A stretch of DNA of 64,000 nt from an uncultured Treponema sp. (GTDB lineage Bacteria > Spirochaetota > Spirochaetia > Treponematales > Treponemataceae), in the NCBI GenBank assembly GCA_946410085.1, contig CAMJZA010000005.1:34003-98002 (forward strand), given 5' to 3'. Below are positions 1 to 6,688 of the stretch, one piece after another (positions within the stretch are counted from its first letter, which is position 1; each line of letters begins with the position of its first letter). The position numbers and the translations under genes are program-made. The notes beneath the pieces are model-generated. The model did not search any database. It was not told the origin of the DNA and saw nothing but the letters and a program-made list of their open reading frames with translations.

Positions 1-642
1 GGCGACATTGCCGCGTCCGCCACGGCATACGCACGGGCACACTTCAGCGGGGACTTTGAAACCGACATCATCACCGTAAATCCCTACATGGGATTTGACA
101 CGGTAAAGGCCTTCACGGACTTCTGCATGAAAGAAGGAAAGGGAATCTTCGTCCTGCTCAGGACAAGCAACCCCGGCATGTGCGACATAGAGCAGCAGGA
201 GCTCAAGGCGGGCGGCCGCGTTCTGGACAGGGTTGCCGCCGAGCTGAACAGGATTGCAAAGGAAAGCAGGCCCACCTTCCCCGGCCAGACCTGTTCCCCG
301 GTCGGCGCAGTCGTGGGCTGTACGGAAGAAAGCGATGCCGCCGCCCTCCGCGCCCTGTGCCCGGAAGTCTTTTTCCTCATTCCCGGTTACGGTGCGCAGG
401 GAGGAGCAGCCTCCATTGCCCGCACGCTGCTCGGCACGGCACAGGCCGGCAGCACGGCCGCACCAGCAGGTCCTGCCGCCCCGATGGGCACGGTCAATTC
501 CTCGCGGGGCATTCTGTGCGCATGGAAAAAAGACGCAGCCTGTCAGGAAAAAGAAAAGGCCGGAACGCTGACGCTGGCCGACATCGCTGACTGTGCGGCA
601 CAGGCATCGATTGCCTCCAAAAAGGACCTGCTCGCCCTGTAA
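1..642 (+). CDS. pyrF: orotidine 5'-phosphate decarboxylase, type 2 (5' end outside window)
   Basis: Catalyses the last step of UMP synthesis, decarboxylation of OMP. The frame is open from base 1, so the start and the N-terminal catalytic Asp/Lys region lie upstream of the window. The visible part begins GDIAASATAYARAHF and continues to TVNPYMGFD, the hallmark block of type 2 OMP decarboxylases. The phosphate-binding part follows (VGAVVGCTEESDAAALRAL, then FLIPGYGAQGG). About 213 residues are visible, which fits the C-terminal two thirds of a 280-310 residue protein. The protein ends LLAL before TAA. A small stem-loop follows and may end the transcript. Confidence 0.93.
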   Translation, partial: GDIAASATAYARAHFSGDFETDIITVNPYMGFDTVKAFTDFCMKEGKGIFVLLRTSNPGMCDIEQQELKAGGRVLDRVAAELNRIAKESRPTFPGQTCSPVGAVVGCTEESDAAALRALCPEVFFLIPGYGAQGGAASIARTLLGTAQAGSTAAPAGPAAPMGTVNSSRGILCAWKKDAACQEKEKAGTLTLADIADCAAQASIASKKDLLAL

Positions 643-696
643 CAGCACAAGCGGAATGCGTGAGGCACAGGAGGCGCTATCCTTGCATCTGTCTTT

Positions 697-716
697 GCAG
701 GCTGGCGGGGGCCTGC
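697..716 (+). terminator. weak stem-loop after pyrF
   Basis: GCAGGC at 697-702 pairs with GCCTGC at 711-716 around an 8-base loop. No T-tract follows, so termination is only a possibility. Confidence 0.3.
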
Positions 717-729
717 CCCTCTGGCATGA

Positions 730-776
730 TTGCCCCCTGCAAAAAAAGTGCTAGTATGATAGGTGGGAATGCCCAC
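730..776 (+). promoter_or_regulatory. promoter and inverted-repeat operator of toxin-antitoxin pair
   Basis: TTGCCC (730-735), 16 bp, TAGTAT (752-757). Directly downstream GTGGG-AATG-CCCAC (763-776) forms a 5-bp inverted repeat between the -10 box and the ribosome-binding site. This is the usual place for an antitoxin operator. Repression by the encoded antitoxin is inferred. Confidence 0.55.
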
Positions 777-789
777 TAAGGAGGTCTGT

Positions 790-1041
790 ATGCCGCTCAC
801 CGCTGTAAGAAGCTACGATACGAAGATTGACGTAAAGAAGAGGATTACGCTCCGAAGTTCAAAATACGAGTACTACCATGTCGAAGAATTTGAGGACGGA
901 CGCATCGTGCTTGAGCCCCGCGAACTGGTTGCCCCGTTTGAAATACAGGCAGAAACTCTTTCCATGATGGATTCCGCAGTAGAGAATCTGAAAAATGGCA
1001 TGGTATCCGAACCTGTCGATTTATCGGAGTTTGATGCTTAA
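790..1041 (+). CDS. antitoxin of type II toxin-antitoxin system (putative)
   Basis: An 83-residue protein starting MPLTAVRSYDTKIDVKK. The ATG at 790 is chosen because AAGGAGGT lies at the right distance in front of it; an in-frame ATG at 763 would fall inside the operator. The product has a short basic, strand-like N-terminus (DTKIDVKKRITLRS), a middle segment rich in E and R, and an acidic C-terminus (EPVDLSEFDA), the layout of small DNA-binding antitoxins with a disordered toxin-neutralising tail. The gene is 2 nt upstream of a RelE/ParE-like toxin frame. The family is assigned from size, layout and partner, not from a specific motif. Confidence 0.65.
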   Translation: MPLTAVRSYDTKIDVKKRITLRSSKYEYYHVEEFEDGRIVLEPRELVAPFEIQAETLSMMDSAVENLKNGMVSEPVDLSEFDA

Positions 1042-1043
1042 CC

Positions 1044-1415
1044 ATGTATACAATTCATCTGGGAATCCCGGAAATGAAAGAATTCTGAAATTTATTACGG
1101 AAGAAAGTGAAAGAAGGCAAGGCTACGAAGGTTGAACAGTCATTGTATCAGAAATTCGGAAAGACTATGAAATTGCTTTCCATAAATCCTCGCCATACAG
1201 GACTTCATACGCACGACATAGAATCCCTTACGAAACGTTATGGAATGAAAGTCTGGGAGTCCTACCTTGAGAACAACAAGCCTGCCGCCGGTCGCGTATT
1301 TTGGGTGTATGCACCGAATCAGAATGACATAACGATTATCGGATTGGAACCGTACCCAAATACAAAGAAGGATTCCTATAAAAAAATCACCCTCTCAGCT
1401 GTGCGCGGGCAATAG
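1044..1415 (+). pseudogene. RelE/ParE-like toxin with in-frame TGA
   Basis: The frame opens with ATG at 1044 (MYTIHLGIPEMKEF), meets TGA at 1086-1088, and continues in the same frame as NLLRKKVKEGKATKVEQSLY to the stop at 1415. The remainder includes RYGMKVWESYLENN and GRVFWVYAPNQNDITIIGL, which resemble the beta-sheet core and C-terminal strand of RelE-like ribonucleases or gyrase-targeting toxins. Total length would be about 123 residues. The simplest reading is a Trp codon (TGG) changed to TGA. A GTG at 1107 could restart translation but has no ribosome-binding site and would lose the first strand. Inactivation of the toxin with the antitoxin kept is a common decay route. Confidence 0.7.
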
Positions 1416-1447
1416 CAGGGAATTGGCTGTGCCCCTTGCAGCGGCAT

Positions 1448-1476
1448 TTGCCAAAATCCCAGAAATGTTCTATAAT
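1448..1476 (+). promoter_or_regulatory. orphan promoter without a following gene
   Basis: TTGCCA (1448-1453), 17 bp, TATAAT (1471-1476). The downstream 150 bp hold only an 18-codon frame (ATG 1505 to TAG 1561, MPSRFLPYPAESFLSYLE) with no ribosome-binding site. They can also fold through GCGGGAAC (from about 1487) pairing with GTTCCTGC. A small RNA or micropeptide is possible; neither is supported beyond this. Confidence 0.4.
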
Positions 1477-1570
1477 ACTTGAGTTTGCGGGAACGGTTTC
1501 TATCATGCCGTCTCGGTTCCTGCCATATCCTGCCGAAAGCTTCCTCTCCTATCTGGAGTAGGCATTACAA

Positions 1571-1633
1571 TCTAGCTAGAGTGTATCCCACCGCCTTGCA
1601 AGATTTGACAGCATAATCCAGCTAGAGTATGAT
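1571..1633 (+). promoter_or_regulatory. strong promoter reading into the 46-bp repeats
   Basis: TTGACA (1605-1610), 17 bp, TATGAT (1628-1633), with the first repeat unit starting at 1634. Upstream is the perfect palindrome TCTAGCTAGA (1571-1580). The string CTAGAGTATGATCCCA over the -10 box partly repeats CTAGAGTGTATCCCA at 1576-1590. Confidence 0.6.
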
Positions 1634-1771
1634 CCCAGCAATGGACAGTCATCACTCCCGCGGATGAACAATGTGCGCTCCCAGCAATGGACAGTCATCA
1701 CACCCGCGAATGGACAATATGCGCTCCCTGCAATGGACAGTCATCGCTCCTACGAACGGACAATGTGCGCT
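1634..1771 (+). repeat. three tandem 46-bp repeats
   Basis: Units are 1634-1679, 1680-1725 and 1726-1771, each beginning CCC(A/T)GCAATGGACAGTCATC and ending TGTGCGCT or TATGCGCT. Copies differ at a few positions in the middle. The array starts one base after a consensus -10 box and stops 5 bp before the 3' end of the convergent XRE gene. A transcript from the promoter at 1605 would carry the repeats and then run antisense to that gene. Each unit holds an ATG, but 46 is not a multiple of three, so no continuous repeat protein results. Confidence 0.85.
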
Positions 1772-1776
1772 CTCAG

Positions 1777-2145
1777 TTAGACGGCCCCGTACTTCTCTGA
1801 CAGGGCTTTCACGACGGCCTTGACGACCTGCACATCGGCGCGGGAGAAAGCGGACATGCGGCTGGCCAGTTCTTTCATGAGCGGGTCGGGGGCGGGCTGA
1901 ACGGAGGCTTTGGGGACAAGGGGAATGGCCGTGGAGTTGAAGCCGTTCACAAGGAATTCGACCGTCACCTGCAGGGCCTCCGCTATCCGAACGGCCTTGT
2001 CCGCAGTGGGGATGGAGCCGTTTTTCTTGAGGTAACTGCTTATCGTGTCAACACTTATGCCAGTCCTCACGGAAAGCTCCTTTGTCGTGCAGTCCTGAAT
2101 GTACATAGCCTCTTTTAGATTCTCTTGAAAGCCCATCTTGGACAT
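1777..2145 (-). CDS. XRE-family helix-turn-helix transcriptional regulator
   Basis: A 122-residue protein with an N-terminal XRE/Cro-type HTH at residues 7-66. TTKELSVRTGISVDTISSYL gives the turn and recognition helix, followed by the family's typical ADKAVRIAEALQVTVEFLV. The C-terminal half (PLMKELASRMSAFSRADVQ) is probably the oligomerisation part. The start at 2145 has no ribosome-binding site in front of it. The intergenic region to the divergent secreted-protein gene carries repeated (A/T)CTAGTAA boxes, the first ending at 2153, so autoregulation and control of the divergent genes is likely. Confidence 0.85.
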   Translation of the reverse strand: MSKMGFQENLKEAMYIQDCTTKELSVRTGISVDTISSYLKKNGSIPTADKAVRIAEALQVTVEFLVNGFNSTAIPLVPKASVQPAPDPLMKELASRMSAFSRADVQVVKAVVKALSEKYGAV

Positions 2146-2220
2146 TCTAGTAAATTTTCACTAATAGTAAGAAGATACTAGTAAAAAGGTACAAAGCGTG
2201 CTATAATCATGGACTAGTAA
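2146..2220. promoter_or_regulatory. divergent control region with repeated CTAGTAA operators
   Basis: TCTAGTAA at 2146-2153 and ACTAGTAA at 2177-2184 and 2213-2220, plus a degenerate CTAATAGTAA at 2161-2170. A TATAAT -10 box for the rightward gene lies at 2202-2207 between the last two boxes. The boxes flank both gene starts, as expected for binding sites of the adjacent XRE protein. Confidence 0.6.
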
Positions 2221-2263
2221 TATTTTACCAGCTGGACGGCTGGATTCAGCGGAGGTTCAAGAT

Positions 2264-2605
2264 ATGAAGAAACTTTTGACGGCGTTGGCACTGGCCTTGT
2301 GCTGCATGGCGGGAAGCTTCGCTTATGAGGCTTATGTCGTGGGCACTGACCTGCATTTCGACAATGTAAGGGGTGTTGATGTTTATGTTAAGAAAACCTA
2401 CGCAAAGTCTGCTGGTACCGAGACTTCCGATTTCTACTTTATGCATTGGGTTCTGAGGCTTGACGATGGAACTTGGTGGCATGTGGAAGGCAGTGGTGTG
2501 GCTACCAATGCCCCAATCAATTATCGCGGCGATACGGATGTTTTCATAGAAATGGAGAAGAAAGAACTTAAAGATTTGAAAGACAAGAAAAAGAAATCCA
2601 AATAG
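2264..2605 (+). CDS. small secreted protein of unknown function
   Basis: A 113-residue protein with a clear signal peptide (MKKLLTALALALCCMAGSFA, probable cleavage after SFA). The mature part is short and beta-rich (YFMHWVLRLDDGTWWHVEGS) and ends in a very basic/acidic tail (EMEKKELKDLKDKKKKSK). GGAGG precedes the ATG. It is the first gene of a likely two-gene unit with the glycosylase-like gene 14 nt downstream, under the CTAGTAA control region. I do not recognise the family. The aromatic-rich mature domain could be a lysozyme- or ligand-binding fold, but this is speculation. Confidence 0.7.
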   Translation: MKKLLTALALALCCMAGSFAYEAYVVGTDLHFDNVRGVDVYVKKTYAKSAGTETSDFYFMHWVLRLDDGTWWHVEGSGVATNAPINYRGDTDVFIEMEKKELKDLKDKKKKSK

Positions 2606-2619
2606 GAGGCGGAAAGGGT

Positions 2620-3309
2620 ATGGTGACTGAAGATGCTGTCGATGAGTTCGTGGAGCGAAATCTACAGGGGTGCGGTAGGACATTCCAAAATGTGGAGAAT
2701 ATGTATGCCGGTGATAGCGACGAAAGCAAGAATATCGTCGGCAATGTGAAGTTGTACCTAAAGCGGATGCTCAAAGAGAATCCTGCATACCTCATTGTCG
2801 GTGAAGCCCCGGGATATAAAGGTTGCCGCCACAGCGGGGTTCCGTTCACTTCGGAAAGAAATCTTCTCCAGACAGATTTCTTTCGGGAGCAGGGAGGCTA
2901 TAGAGTCAGGAATCCCAAGAAACCTGAAAGCGAGGCCTCTGCCACGATAGTATGGAATTTTCTTTGTCCTCCCGATGGCGGAAAACGAAAGCCCGTTCCG
3001 CTGATATGGAACGCATTTCCCTTTCATCCCTATGACCCCGCAAAGGTAACGAAGAATGGAACGAAGAGCAACAGAAAACCGAATGCGGAAGAGCTTTCTT
3101 TTGGGAAGGGGATATTGGAAGCGCTGATAAAGTTGTACGGCTTCGGTGCCAAGAATGTCGTGGCCGTCGGAAAAACTGCGGAAGCTGTGCTGGAGAAGAT
3201 TTTTCCAGGTGAAATCATATTCGAAGTTCCCCATCCGGCGAATGGTCATAAAGCCGACTTCGAAGAGGGGCTGAGCAACTTCATACTATCGCTCAATTTG
3301 TCTGTTTAG
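2620..3309 (+). CDS. uracil-DNA glycosylase superfamily protein
   Basis: A 229-residue protein. YLIVGEAPGYKGCRHSGVPF (about residues 53-72) matches motif 1 of family 4/5-like uracil-DNA glycosylases (GEAPG then G-PF). VPHPANG near residue 206 matches the HP(S/A) motif 3. The middle WNAFPFHPY corresponds to the N-containing second strand, and KNVVAVGKTAEAVLEKIF to the typical G(K/R)xA helix. No 4Fe-4S cysteine set is evident, so it is not a canonical family 4 enzyme. AGGAGG lies about 10 nt before the ATG. Its pairing with a secreted protein under an XRE regulator is unusual. Base excision repair activity is inferred from motifs only. Confidence 0.75.
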   Translation: MVTEDAVDEFVERNLQGCGRTFQNVENMYAGDSDESKNIVGNVKLYLKRMLKENPAYLIVGEAPGYKGCRHSGVPFTSERNLLQTDFFREQGGYRVRNPKKPESEASATIVWNFLCPPDGGKRKPVPLIWNAFPFHPYDPAKVTKNGTKSNRKPNAEELSFGKGILEALIKLYGFGAKNVVAVGKTAEAVLEKIFPGEIIFEVPHPANGHKADFEEGLSNFILSLNLSV

Positions 3310-3387
3310 GCGGGGATGACGGCAAGGCTTCGTGAAACGCTGGAGGCCGCCGTCAACCTTGTCGATGACACGGACAGCGTGAGGCGG

Positions 3388-4743
3388 TCACTGGGAACCT
3401 TGCGGGCAGGTGCTGATGTAGTCACCCAGACGCGCCGCGCAGTAGAGGGGCAGATTTATGAGCGTGTAGGGCTTCCGCTTCACCGGCGTTACGGCCTGTT
3501 CGATGGAATATTCCCCGCTGTACAGGCGGATTCCCACGGTGCAGTCGGAGTTCTCAAGATATGCATGCAGCGAGCGCAGGGTTCCCGTTTTTCCGCTCTT
3601 TACTTCCACAGGGTACACCGTGCCGGCTTTTATGAAAAGGAAATCCACCTCGGCATTGGACTGCTTTTTCTCCCTCGCCCAGAACAGGGGCTTCTCGATT
3701 TTCCTGTCGTTCGCCGCAAGCAGTTCCTGCCCGACAATCTGCTCCGCAAGCTTTCCGCTGTAGATGACGCTCAGGCTGTCGCCCTTGAAATACCAGCCTG
3801 CAATTCCGAGCGCGTGGTTCAGCATCCCCGAGTCCAGGAATTGCAGGTGCGGGCGGAGTTTCAAATCCGGCATGAACGGCAACGTCGCTTCCGTCACCGG
3901 GTAACGCAGGTACAGGAGCATCGCGCGTTCCAAGGTCCGCAGGGCGTTCCCGATTTCCTTGGATTTATAGCCGGAGTTCCCGAATTTCTCAAAGGCAATC
4001 CTGTTGCCAGTTTCTGCCGGGGCAGTCTCTATCACGTGGCGGATGATGTTCGTCTCGCTTTCGTTTCTGGCATATTTGGAAACATCGTCCTTGAATGCTG
4101 AAAAAAGGGCCTCGTACACATCGGAAACCTGGCTCAAATCCCGAGTTTCCGTGTAGCGGGCGACGGCCTCCGGCATTCCGCCGACAAAGGTATACAACCT
4201 GAACAGTTCGCTCAATCTGTGATGGGCAATCTGCGGGACGGGAACGGTCCGGTACAAGTCAAGCACGGCCTGATCGTCCAGCGCAAGGAGGAATTCTTCA
4301 AAGGTCATGGGATACAGGTAACGGTATTCCACCCGCCCCACCGGAAAGCTGATTCTGTGCATGTCCATCATGATTTCGAGCAGGGAGCCTGCGCTTATGA
4401 CGAACAGCCCGGGGACATCCTCGTAGAAGTAGCGCATCTGCATGACCGCGTTCGGTGAGTGCTGGATTTCATCAATGAAGAGCAGGGTTTCGCCGGCAGG
4501 GCTGACGTTTTTCTCAATGCAGATGAACTGGAAGAGCTTTTTTGCGTCCAATGAATTGTTGAACAGCTCCCGGTCATCCTCTTTCTCCAGGTTCAGGTAG
4601 ATGAACGTGTCAAAATCCCTGGCGAACTCCTTGATAACGGTCGTCTTGCCGACCTGCCTGGCCCCGCGGAGGACGAGGGGCTTCCGGTGTTCGGAGACTT
4701 TCCACTTCCGTAGTTCCTGTACGATAGACCGTTCAAAACTCAT
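3388..4743 (-). CDS. AAA-type ATPase with DUF4143 domain
   Basis: A 451-residue protein of the common bacterial/archaeal ATPase family with an N-terminal AAA_14 domain and C-terminal DUF4143. Walker A is RGARQVGKTTVI (residues 26-37). Walker B is TLLFIDEIQ. Then come the NAVMQMRYFYED and SAGSLLE sensor blocks. The C-terminal part includes FLDSGMLNHALG and the nuclease-like EVDFLFIKAG-TVYPVEVKSGKTGTLRSL, resembling a PD-(D/E)XK fold. The cellular role of the family is unsettled; it is often found in accessory DNA. The start has GGGGG about 7 nt upstream and is preceded by three 33-bp repeats that look like tandem promoters. Confidence 0.9.
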   Translation of the reverse strand: MSFERSIVQELRKWKVSEHRKPLVLRGARQVGKTTVIKEFARDFDTFIYLNLEKEDDRELFNNSLDAKKLFQFICIEKNVSPAGETLLFIDEIQHSPNAVMQMRYFYEDVPGLFVISAGSLLEIMMDMHRISFPVGRVEYRYLYPMTFEEFLLALDDQAVLDLYRTVPVPQIAHHRLSELFRLYTFVGGMPEAVARYTETRDLSQVSDVYEALFSAFKDDVSKYARNESETNIIRHVIETAPAETGNRIAFEKFGNSGYKSKEIGNALRTLERAMLLYLRYPVTEATLPFMPDLKLRPHLQFLDSGMLNHALGIAGWYFKGDSLSVIYSGKLAEQIVGQELLAANDRKIEKPLFWAREKKQSNAEVDFLFIKAGTVYPVEVKSGKTGTLRSLHAYLENSDCTVGIRLYSGEYSIEQAVTPVKRKPYTLINLPLYCAARLGDYISTCPQGSQ

Positions 4744-4757
4744 TGCCGCCCCCTTTG

Positions 4758-4840
4758 CACAAAGTCAGGGCAATTTTACGCTGTTTCTGACACAAAGTCA
4801 AGGCAATTTTCACCTGTTCCCGGCACAAAGTCAAGGCAAC
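4758..4840 (-). repeat. three 33-bp repeats acting as tandem promoters
   Basis: On the plus strand CACAAAGTCA(A/G)GGCAA starts at 4758, 4791 and 4824, exactly 33 bp apart. Read leftward, each copy gives TTGACT or CTGACT. The copy at 4796-4801 is 17 bp from TAAAAT (4773-4778), and the next is 17 bp from GAAAAT. The array therefore presents repeated -35/-10 pairs pointing at the ATPase gene. Confidence 0.7.
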
Positions 4841-4892
4841 CGGGGAATGCAAAGCAGGAGCCCCCAGCCGCCCATGCCGGTCGCGCCCCGCC

Positions 4893-4921
4893 TTGTTCTT
4901 TTACCAGCTATATACTATAAT
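4893..4921 (+). promoter_or_regulatory. gltX promoter
   Basis: TTGTTC (4893-4898), 17 bp, TATAAT (4916-4921). The leader is short, and TTGAGGT before the ATG at 4954 serves as ribosome-binding site. Confidence 0.65.
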
Positions 4922-4953
4922 AGACAGCAAAATCTTTTTCTTGAGGTACAATC

Positions 4954-6528
4954 ATGGCAGATGAAGTGAGGGTCCGGTACGCACCGTCCCCGACCGGAAT
5001 GCAGCACATCGGCGGCGTGAGGACCGCCCTTTTCAACTATCTGTACGCCCGTTCACGGGGCGGCAAATTCATCCTGCGCCTTGAAGACACGGACAGGACC
5101 CGCTACGACGAAAAATATGTGAAGAACCTCTACGACACGATGGCCTGGCTGGGCCTGGAATGGGACGAGGGCGGCGACAAGGGGGGCGAGTACGGCCCCT
5201 ACGTGCAGAGCCAGCGCTTTGAACTGTACAAGAAGTATGCGGACGAACTCGTTGCCAAGGGAGAAGCCTACTACTGCTTCTGCGATGCCGAACGCCTGGA
5301 GCGGATCCGCAAGATTCAGACCGAAAACAAGATGGCACCCGGCTACGACCGCCACTGCCGCCTGCTCACGCCGGACGAGGTCAAGGAAAACCTTGCGAAG
5401 GGCCTCCCCTACGTCATCCGCCTCAAGGTTCCGCTCGAAGGCGAAACCAAGTTCCACGACCACCTGCTCGGCGACATCATCTGGAAGAACGAGGACATCT
5501 CGCCCGATCCCATCCTGCTCAAGTCAGACGGCTTCCCGACCTACCATCTGGCGAACATCGTCGACGACCATCTGATGCACATCTCCCACGTCATGCGGGC
5601 ACAGGAGTGGATTCCTTCTACCCCCCTCCACGTGCAGATGTACCGCTCGTTCGGCTGGGAGCACCCGGAGTTCTGCCACCTGCCCATGGTCAACGGCGCG
5701 GACGGCAAGAAGCTGTCCAAGCGGCACGGCTCCACGAGCCTGAACGAGTTCCGGGCGCGGGGCTACCTGCCCATGGCAATCGTCAACTATGTCGCCCTGC
5801 TCGGCTGTTCCTACGAGGACGGCAAGGACCTGTACACGCTCGAAGAGCTTGCCGCGAACTTCAAGCTGGAGCACCTGAACAAGGCACCCGCCGTCTTTGA
5901 CTATAAGAAACTCGAATGGTACAACGGCCAGTATATCCGCATGCTGAGCGACGAGGACCTGTACAAGTGGACCCTGCCCTTCATCACCGGCACCGGCGAC
6001 GGTGCGCTTGAGATTCCCGAAGGCAGCTCACAGCCTGCGCCCAAGGTGGGTCCGGACTATTCGGGCGTTGCACTCGGCGAGGACGGAGAGCCTTACTGCG
6101 TGGACAAGGGAATGGGCATGAGTTCCGCCGACGTCAAGGCAGCCCTGCTCAAGCTGATGCCGCTGATCAAGGAACGCCTGCACTTCCTGACCGATGCGGC
6201 GGAGATGGTCCGCTTCCTCTTTACGGAACCTGCCGTTCCGCCCAAGGGTGACATCATTCCCAAGAAGCTCGACGAGGCAAAGACGAAGGAAGTGCTGGAA
6301 GCGGCAAAAACATTCGTGCAGCAGCTTCCGTCGCTCGACCACGAGGCTGCGGAAGGCCTTGCCCGCGAAACGGCGGACAAGCTGGGCGTCAAGCTCGGCG
6401 ACTTCATGATGCCCATCCGCATGGCGGTAACGGGAAGCAAGGTCTCACCGCCGCTCATCGGTTCCATCCTCATTCTGGGTGTCGACAAGTCGCTCGAACG
6501 GATTGACCGGACGCTGGCGGCATTCTAA
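4954..6528 (+). CDS. gltX: glutamate--tRNA ligase
   Basis: Charges tRNA-Glu with glutamate. The class I signature is PSPTGMQHIGGVRTALFNY at residues 11-29, with QHIGG taking the place of HIGH. The KMSKS-type loop is KKLSKRHGS, and ILRLEDTDRTR is the characteristic glutamate-binding block. A 524-residue length is slightly longer than the usual 470-500; extra sequence lies around residues 350-390 (GTGDGALEIPEGSSQPAP to VDKGMGM), an insertion in the anticodon-binding part. Strong upstream promoter and ribosome-binding site. A noncanonical GluRS acting also on tRNA-Gln is possible but cannot be judged here. Confidence 0.96.
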   Translation: MADEVRVRYAPSPTGMQHIGGVRTALFNYLYARSRGGKFILRLEDTDRTRYDEKYVKNLYDTMAWLGLEWDEGGDKGGEYGPYVQSQRFELYKKYADELVAKGEAYYCFCDAERLERIRKIQTENKMAPGYDRHCRLLTPDEVKENLAKGLPYVIRLKVPLEGETKFHDHLLGDIIWKNEDISPDPILLKSDGFPTYHLANIVDDHLMHISHVMRAQEWIPSTPLHVQMYRSFGWEHPEFCHLPMVNGADGKKLSKRHGSTSLNEFRARGYLPMAIVNYVALLGCSYEDGKDLYTLEELAANFKLEHLNKAPAVFDYKKLEWYNGQYIRMLSDEDLYKWTLPFITGTGDGALEIPEGSSQPAPKVGPDYSGVALGEDGEPYCVDKGMGMSSADVKAALLKLMPLIKERLHFLTDAAEMVRFLFTEPAVPPKGDIIPKKLDEAKTKEVLEAAKTFVQQLPSLDHEAAEGLARETADKLGVKLGDFMMPIRMAVTGSKVSPPLIGSILILGVDKSLERIDRTLAAF

Positions 6529-6653
6529 GGGCTGCAGGCAAAACGCGGCAGCGGGTGTCCCCCTGCCGCCGTCCCCCTGTCCAAAACGCCGTCCAGCTCC
6601 CCTGCGGACAATGCGGGGCGGGAGAACCGCCCGTTCCGCATCAACCCGCCCCC

Positions 6654-6682
6654 TGTCCAAAATGCCGCCGTTCTGCTATACT
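6654..6682 (+). promoter_or_regulatory. pyrophosphatase promoter, predicted leaderless
   Basis: TGTCCA (6654-6659), 17 bp, TATACT (6677-6682), then six bases to the ATG at 6689. No ribosome-binding site. CCCCCTGTCCAAAA over the -35 box also occurs about 70 bp upstream, near 6578-6592. Confidence 0.6.
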
Positions 6683-6688
6683 TGCAGC

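Noticed and set aside
1044..1415. Selenocysteine or reassigned TGA in the toxin
   Set aside because: No SECIS-like hairpin is seen after the codon, and TGA acts as stop in other genes here, including the prfB frameshift site.
1505..1561. 18-codon peptide gene behind the orphan promoter
   Set aside because: No ribosome-binding site and no known relative; kept only as a note in the promoter entry.
3316..4101. Open frame opposite the ATPase gene
   Set aside because: It is the antisense shadow of the ATPase; its translation is low-complexity and the opposite strand has clear Walker and DUF4143 motifs.
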